Positions 36,164 to 38,381 of a stretch of DNA of 38,381 nt are shown here, in pieces. The stretch covers positions 1 to 38,381 of the forward strand of contig JANXYU010000008.1 in assembly GCA_025355855.1 (NCBI GenBank), read 5' to 3'. Within the stretch, counting starts at the first letter, position 1. The number at the start of each line of letters is the position of its first letter. This DNA comes from Actinomycetota bacterium. GTDB lineage: Bacteria > Actinomycetota > JAHEXW01. A model generated the notes under the pieces. That model ran no database searches. It saw only the letters and a list, made by a program, of their open reading frames with translations, and was not told the DNA's origin. The position numbers and the translations under genes are program-made.

Positions 36164-36721
36164 ATGCGCCAAACTGACGAAGCCTTAGCGATAGCCGCTC
36201 AGGGCGGGCACCAAGTCAGCCTGGACGAGTTATTGCGCCGCTATAAGGCTGTTGCGAAAGCAAAAGCCGGACGGCCTGCGCCGCCTGGCCTAGAGCACGA
36301 TGATATGGTGCAGGAGGGAATGATTGGTCTGTTTAAAGCAATCCGTGATTACAGCCCCGCGACCGGAGCGCCTTTCGGCGCGTTCGCCGATATGTGTGTC
36401 GAGCGTCAACTAACAACCGCCTTCCGTTCCGCGACGCGCAAGAAACACATCCCGCTCAACATGTCTGTACCATTTGATTATTCAGGCGACGGTGACGCCG
36501 ACGCGGCCCTGCGTGACTTGGCCGCGATAAACCCATTGACCGCGGTGATAGGCAAGGAAGAGTTGACGAGAGTGCAAGGACGATTAACGAAACAGGAAGC
36601 AACCGTTTTGCATCGGCGGGCGGCCGGAGACTCATACCGCGTGATTGCCGAGCAACTGGGCATCAGTCCGAAAGCTGTCGACAATGCATTGCAACGCGCC
36701 AAGGGGAAGCTGGCCGAATAA
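36164..36721 (+). CDS. sigH: RNA polymerase sigma factor, SigH (Spo0H) type
   Basis: This is a 185-aa sigma-70 family factor. Region 2 contains DDMVQEGMIGLFKAIRDY and RSATRKKHIPLNMSV, very close to Bacillus SigH (DIVQEGMIGLYKSIRDF, TATRQKHIPLN). Region 4 has the helix-turn-helix SYRVIAEQLGISPKAVDNAL followed by QRAKGKL. It is shorter than Bacillus SigH (218 aa), mainly at the N-terminus. In Bacillus sigH follows cysS after mrnC, rlmB and yacP; here these three are absent and the genes touch. SigH controls the transition to sporulation or competence in Firmicutes; its role here is open. Confidence 0.9.
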   Translation: MRQTDEALAIAAQGGHQVSLDELLRRYKAVAKAKAGRPAPPGLEHDDMVQEGMIGLFKAIRDYSPATGAPFGAFADMCVERQLTTAFRSATRKKHIPLNMSVPFDYSGDGDADAALRDLAAINPLTAVIGKEELTRVQGRLTKQEATVLHRRAAGDSYRVIAEQLGISPKAVDNALQRAKGKLAE

Positions 36722-36728
36722 GCGCGCA

Positions 36729-36760
36729 CGTCATTGCGAGGAGCGCCGGCGACGAAGCAA
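36729..36760. repeat. REP-like interspersed element (GTCATTGCGAGGAG...GACGAAGCAA)
   Basis: The 32-bp sequence starts CGTCATTGCGAGGAGCG and ends GCGACGAAGCAA. It is of the GTCATTGCGAG...CGAAGCAA type that is dispersed in many bacterial genomes. It is partly palindromic (TTGC...GCAA). It separates sigH from the next gene. Only one copy is seen in this window. Confidence 0.55.
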
Positions 36761-36788
36761 ACTACGAATAGACGAGGAGAGGGAACAT

Positions 36789-37442
36789 TTGCGTAAGTGG
36801 TTAGTGATTATAGCGCTGATCGTGCTGGTTTGCGGCACGTTTGTTTGGTATGTAGGAAATCGCAATACACCGGGCCGCCAGTTTCTTACCGCGTACAACG
36901 GGTATCGGGATGTGCCGCGCCCGGACGCGAGCAAGCTGGACGAGTGGGACCGTCAACTAAAAGAGGCCTACCAGACGATACGAGACGCAATAACCGCCGG
37001 CGATAAGACAGCGGCTAAGAACCATCTGACGCCTTTCACCGAGATCACGGGGGCGCAAGCGGATTTCTTTCAAGCACAAGCGACGGCGCACAAGAAAGAG
37101 GCGGCCTTGCTGCCGGACATGAAAACCAAGGCAAACGCGTTAAGCGGTGAGCCAAGGACGTTGGCGACGCGGTTGGTCACCGAGGAAGCGGAGCTGCTGA
37201 AACTAGGTGAAGAGCTGAACAACGGATCGCTCAGCGAGCTGAATCTCTGGCACGAGTTGGGCAACAATTTCACTAGCTTCCTTAACGCGGAAATCGACGG
37301 AACCAAGTTCCTGAGTGAAGAATCGCAGATAGGCAAGCGAATCGAGACGGTCAGACAGGGGCAGGCGGCACCGGGTGCAGCCGCTCAGGGCCTTGTCAAG
37401 AAGATCAACGCCGACTGGAAGGCGTTAAAGCCTCTGCTATAA
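36789..37442 (+). CDS. Membrane-anchored protein of unknown function
   Basis: The 217-aa protein has an N-terminal basic-hydrophobic anchor (about residues 2-22), then an external or periplasmic-type helical region rich in Lys, Glu and Ala. The helical region suggests a coiled-coil bundle. I recognise no family motif, and there is one Cys, inside the anchor. The start is TTG 36789, with AGGAGAGGG 5-10 nt upstream; the frame is open back into sigH but that part is not protein-like. It follows sigH by 67 nt. Its last two codons and stop form the -10 element of the tRNA-Thr promoter. Confidence 0.75.
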   Translation: MRKWLVIIALIVLVCGTFVWYVGNRNTPGRQFLTAYNGYRDVPRPDASKLDEWDRQLKEAYQTIRDAITAGDKTAAKNHLTPFTEITGAQADFFQAQATAHKKEAALLPDMKTKANALSGEPRTLATRLVTEEAELLKLGEELNNGSLSELNLWHELGNNFTSFLNAEIDGTKFLSEESQIGKRIETVRQGQAAPGAAAQGLVKKINADWKALKPLL

Positions 37443-37443
37443 T
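37435..37443 (+). promoter_or_regulatory. Extended -10 promoter of the tRNA-Thr gene
   Basis: TGC-TATAAT at 37435-37443 overlaps the stop codon (TAA 37440-37442) of the upstream gene. It ends 10 nt before the tRNA 5' end, so the primary transcript would start almost at the mature 5' end. The -35 is not recognisable. Confidence 0.6.
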
Positions 37444-37453
37444 GATTCTTCGA

Positions 37454-37528
37454 GCCGGTGTAGCTCAGAGGTAGAGCAGCTGATTTGTAATCAGCTGGCC
37501 GGGGGTTCGACTCCCTCCACCGGCTCCA
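37454..37528 (+). tRNA. tRNA-Thr (anticodon TGT), CCA encoded
   Basis: A 75-nt cloverleaf. The acceptor GCCGGTG pairs with CACCGGC. The anticodon stem GCTGA/TCAGC encloses TTTGTAA, giving anticodon TGT (reads ACA). The T-arm is GGGGGTTCGACTCCCTC-like. Its last 21 nt recur at 37735-37755. Confidence 0.96.
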
Positions 37529-37734
37529 TTTGATTGTTGGCGCGGGTCCTGCCGCCGTTTTTCCAACATTGAGAATCTCGCTCCCACAGGTTGATTCGTG
37601 ACTGGCGTTTATCGAGGTCTCTACCCGCTCGATTTCAAATCGAAAAAACCGTGTCACCCGCGCCATATCTGCAGTCGCCCAAAACTTGTTCCAGCGCTTT
37701 CTACCTGGAGTCTAAATCGACGGCTGGGCGGATG

Positions 37735-37755
37735 CGACTCCCTCCACCGGCTCCA
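37735..37755 (+). repeat. Duplicate of the tRNA-Thr 3' end, possible attachment-site remnant
   Basis: Twenty-one bases starting CGACTCCCTCCACC and ending GGCTCCA are identical to the tRNA-Thr 3' end at 37508-37528. The ~35 bases before it resemble the tRNA anticodon to variable region only weakly. Integrative elements leave such direct repeats when they recombine at tRNA 3' ends; a decayed tandem tRNA copy is the other explanation. Confidence 0.7.
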
Positions 37756-37773
37756 CTCTTTAGTTTTATCACC

Positions 37774-37801
37774 TTGCCAATCATGTTTACCGTCTGATAA
37801 T
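37774..37801 (+). promoter_or_regulatory. Promoter of the tRNA-Tyr/Thr/Met-tuf unit
   Basis: TTGCCA (37774-37779), a 16-nt spacer and GATAAT (37796-37801) preceded by CT. The predicted start is about 18 nt upstream of tRNA-Tyr. No terminator is seen before tuf. Confidence 0.5.
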
Positions 37802-37825
37802 ATAAAGTGTTCGTGCGTCAATATT

Positions 37826-37911
37826 GGGGGAATGCCCGAGTGGCCAAAGGGATCAGACTGTAAATCTGACGGCGTACGCCTTCGGAGGTTCAAATCCTCC
37901 TTCCCCCACCA
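37826..37911 (+). tRNA. tRNA-Tyr (anticodon GTA), CCA encoded
   Basis: An 86-nt class II tRNA with a long variable arm (GGCGTACGCCTTC region). The acceptor GGGGGAA pairs with TTCCCCC. The anticodon stem CAGAC/TCTG encloses TGTAAA, giving anticodon GTA. It ends in ACCA. Only 6 nt separate it from the next tRNA. Confidence 0.95.
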
Positions 37912-37917
37912 TTAAAA

Positions 37918-37992
37918 GCTGGGGTAGCTCAGGGGTAGAGCAGCTGCATGGTAAGCAGCAGGCCGGGGGTTCAATTCCCCCCTCCAGCTCCA
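37918..37992 (+). tRNA. tRNA-Thr (anticodon GGT), CCA encoded
   Basis: A 75-nt cloverleaf. The acceptor GCTGGGG pairs with CTCCAGC (one G-T). The anticodon stem GCTGC/GCAGC encloses ATGGTAA, giving anticodon GGT (reads ACC/ACU). The D-arm and T-arm closely match the tRNA-Thr(TGT) gene upstream. Confidence 0.95.
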
Positions 37993-38145
37993 GCCTACGC
38001 CGCGGCTGGGCTCCAGCAGAAGCTTCCGCCCGAACGGGCTACGGCTGGCAGGCCAGCTAGGTATTTAGGCCTAGGCTGCCCGGCGAAGCAACAAGAAGCC
38101 GACGCGTTAGCGAGGCTAACGCGCGAAGTCGGGCCAACATAATAT
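37993..38145. repeat. Cluster of short perfect palindromes between tRNA-Thr and tRNA-Met
   Basis: Hairpins follow one another: GCCCG-AA-CGGGC (38028-38039), GCTGGC-AG-GCCAGC (38044-38057), CTAGG/CCTAG (38057-38074), and CGCGTTAGC-GAG-GCTAACGCG (38103-38123), the last flanked by CCGA/TCGG. None has a T-tract, so they are not simple terminators. They may be RNA processing or pausing structures or inserted palindromic elements. Confidence 0.6.
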
Positions 38146-38222
38146 GGCGGTGTAGCTCAGCTGGCTAGAGCGCGCGGTTCATACCCGCGAGGTCGGAGGT
38201 TCAAATCCTCCCGCCGCTACCA
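38146..38222 (+). tRNA. tRNA-Met (anticodon CAT), elongator type, CCA encoded
   Basis: A 77-nt cloverleaf. The anticodon stem CGCGG/CCGCG encloses TTCATAC, giving anticodon CAT. The G1 start, with pairing to the 3' strand (two G-T pairs), and the anticodon stem without three G-C pairs of the initiator type argue for elongator Met. The tRNA-Ile(CAT) that TilS modifies shares this anticodon and cannot be wholly excluded. It lies 43 nt upstream of tuf. Confidence 0.88.
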
Positions 38223-38265
38223 TAACGATGAACCTCCGACCAGGGGGGTTTACCAAGGAGGGACC

Positions 38266-38381
38266 ATGGCTAAACAGAAGTTTGAGAGGAACAAGCCGCA
38301 CCTGAATATCGGCACGATCGGTCACGTCGACCACGGCAAGACGACCTTGACGGCCGCCATCACCACGTGTTTGAGCAAGGC
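38266..38381 (+). CDS. tuf: Elongation factor Tu, N-terminal part (cut by window end)
   Basis: EF-Tu delivers aminoacyl-tRNAs to the ribosome. The 38 codons present begin [16 protein letters not shown] and contain the GTP-binding P-loop [10 protein letters not shown]. The ATG at 38266 is preceded by AAGGAGGG (38255-38262). The gene follows tRNA-Met closely, so it is probably co-transcribed with the tRNA cluster, as tufB is in E. coli. Confidence 0.96.
   Translation, partial: MAKQKFERNKPHLNIGTIGHVDHGKTTLTAAITTCLSK

Larger units (their letters stand above)
37529..37825. other. Gap of about 300 nt between tRNA-Thr and tRNA-Tyr
   Basis: No gene is evident. The gap contains a 9-bp perfect inverted repeat GGCGCGGGT (37539-37547) / ACCCGCGCC (37656-37664). 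A 15-nt palindrome TCGATTT-C-AAATCGA lies inside it at 37629-37643. The duplicated tRNA-Thr 3' end is at 37735-37755, and the promoter of the next tRNAs at 37774-37801. Confidence 0.6.

Noticed and set aside
37539-37664. Possible selenocysteine tRNA, because TCA stands in a TTTCAAA loop-like position
   Set aside because: The arms do not fit: 82 nt lie before the supposed anticodon stem and only 13 after it, there is no T-arm, and the total length is too long.

Overview
This is a bacterial chromosome segment, moderately GC-rich and densely coded, dominated by housekeeping genes. The order tilS-hpt-ftsH-folE-folP-folK-panC-panD-coaX-lysS-clpC-radA-disA-carD-ispD-ispF-cysS follows the backbone known from Actinomycetota such as Mycobacterium. 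The window also has traits more familiar from Firmicutes: a sporulation-type SigH gene after cysS, greA next to lysS, a YacL-type PIN/TRAM gene, and L-aspartate-oxidase NAD synthesis. I infer a deep-branching actinobacterial or related Gram-positive-type lineage. The sequence alone does not fix the species.

Layout. 1-7052: a partial tRNA-Glu, an amicyanin-like cupredoxin, gltX, tRNA-Gln, and a giant (1614 aa) MofA/OmpB-like multicopper oxidase. The two copper proteins are the only protein genes on the minus strand. 7164-14553: tRNA modification (tilS), purine salvage (hpt), membrane proteolysis (ftsH), folate (folE, folP, folK; no folB) and pantothenate (panC, panD). 14600-19883: NAD (nadB, nadC; no nadA), a DedA membrane protein, biotin ligase and biotin uptake (birA, bioY), and CoA (coaX). 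20003-22672: a cassette of a helix-turn-helix regulator, a 'quinate 5-dehydrogenase'-annotated-type protein and a homologue of cyanobacterial acyl-ACP reductase that lacks the catalytic cysteine; this is the least understood part. 22785-32848: greA-lysS, a cation exchanger, clpC, radA, disA, carD and a PIN/TRAM membrane protein (stress, DNA integrity, c-di-AMP, rRNA promoter control). 32845-36163: isoprenoid and cysteine genes (ispD, ispF, cysE, cysS). 36164-38381: sigH, a membrane-anchored unknown, then tRNA-Thr(TGT), tRNA-Tyr, tRNA-Thr(GGT), tRNA-Met and the start of tuf.

Regulation visible in the DNA: extended -10 promoters (TGN-TANNNT) with weak -35 boxes recur at many transcription units. 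At nadB and the exchanger the -10 lies so close to ATG that leaderless mRNAs are expected. Many genes overlap by 1-50 nt, which points to long co-transcribed units.

Most unusual items: the AAR-like cassette with its palindromic operator and 9-bp tandem repeats; the propeller-fused multicopper oxidase; DisA with RSR instead of RHR; a copy of the tRNA-Thr 3' end that looks like an attachment-site scar; and a hairpin in the greA leader.
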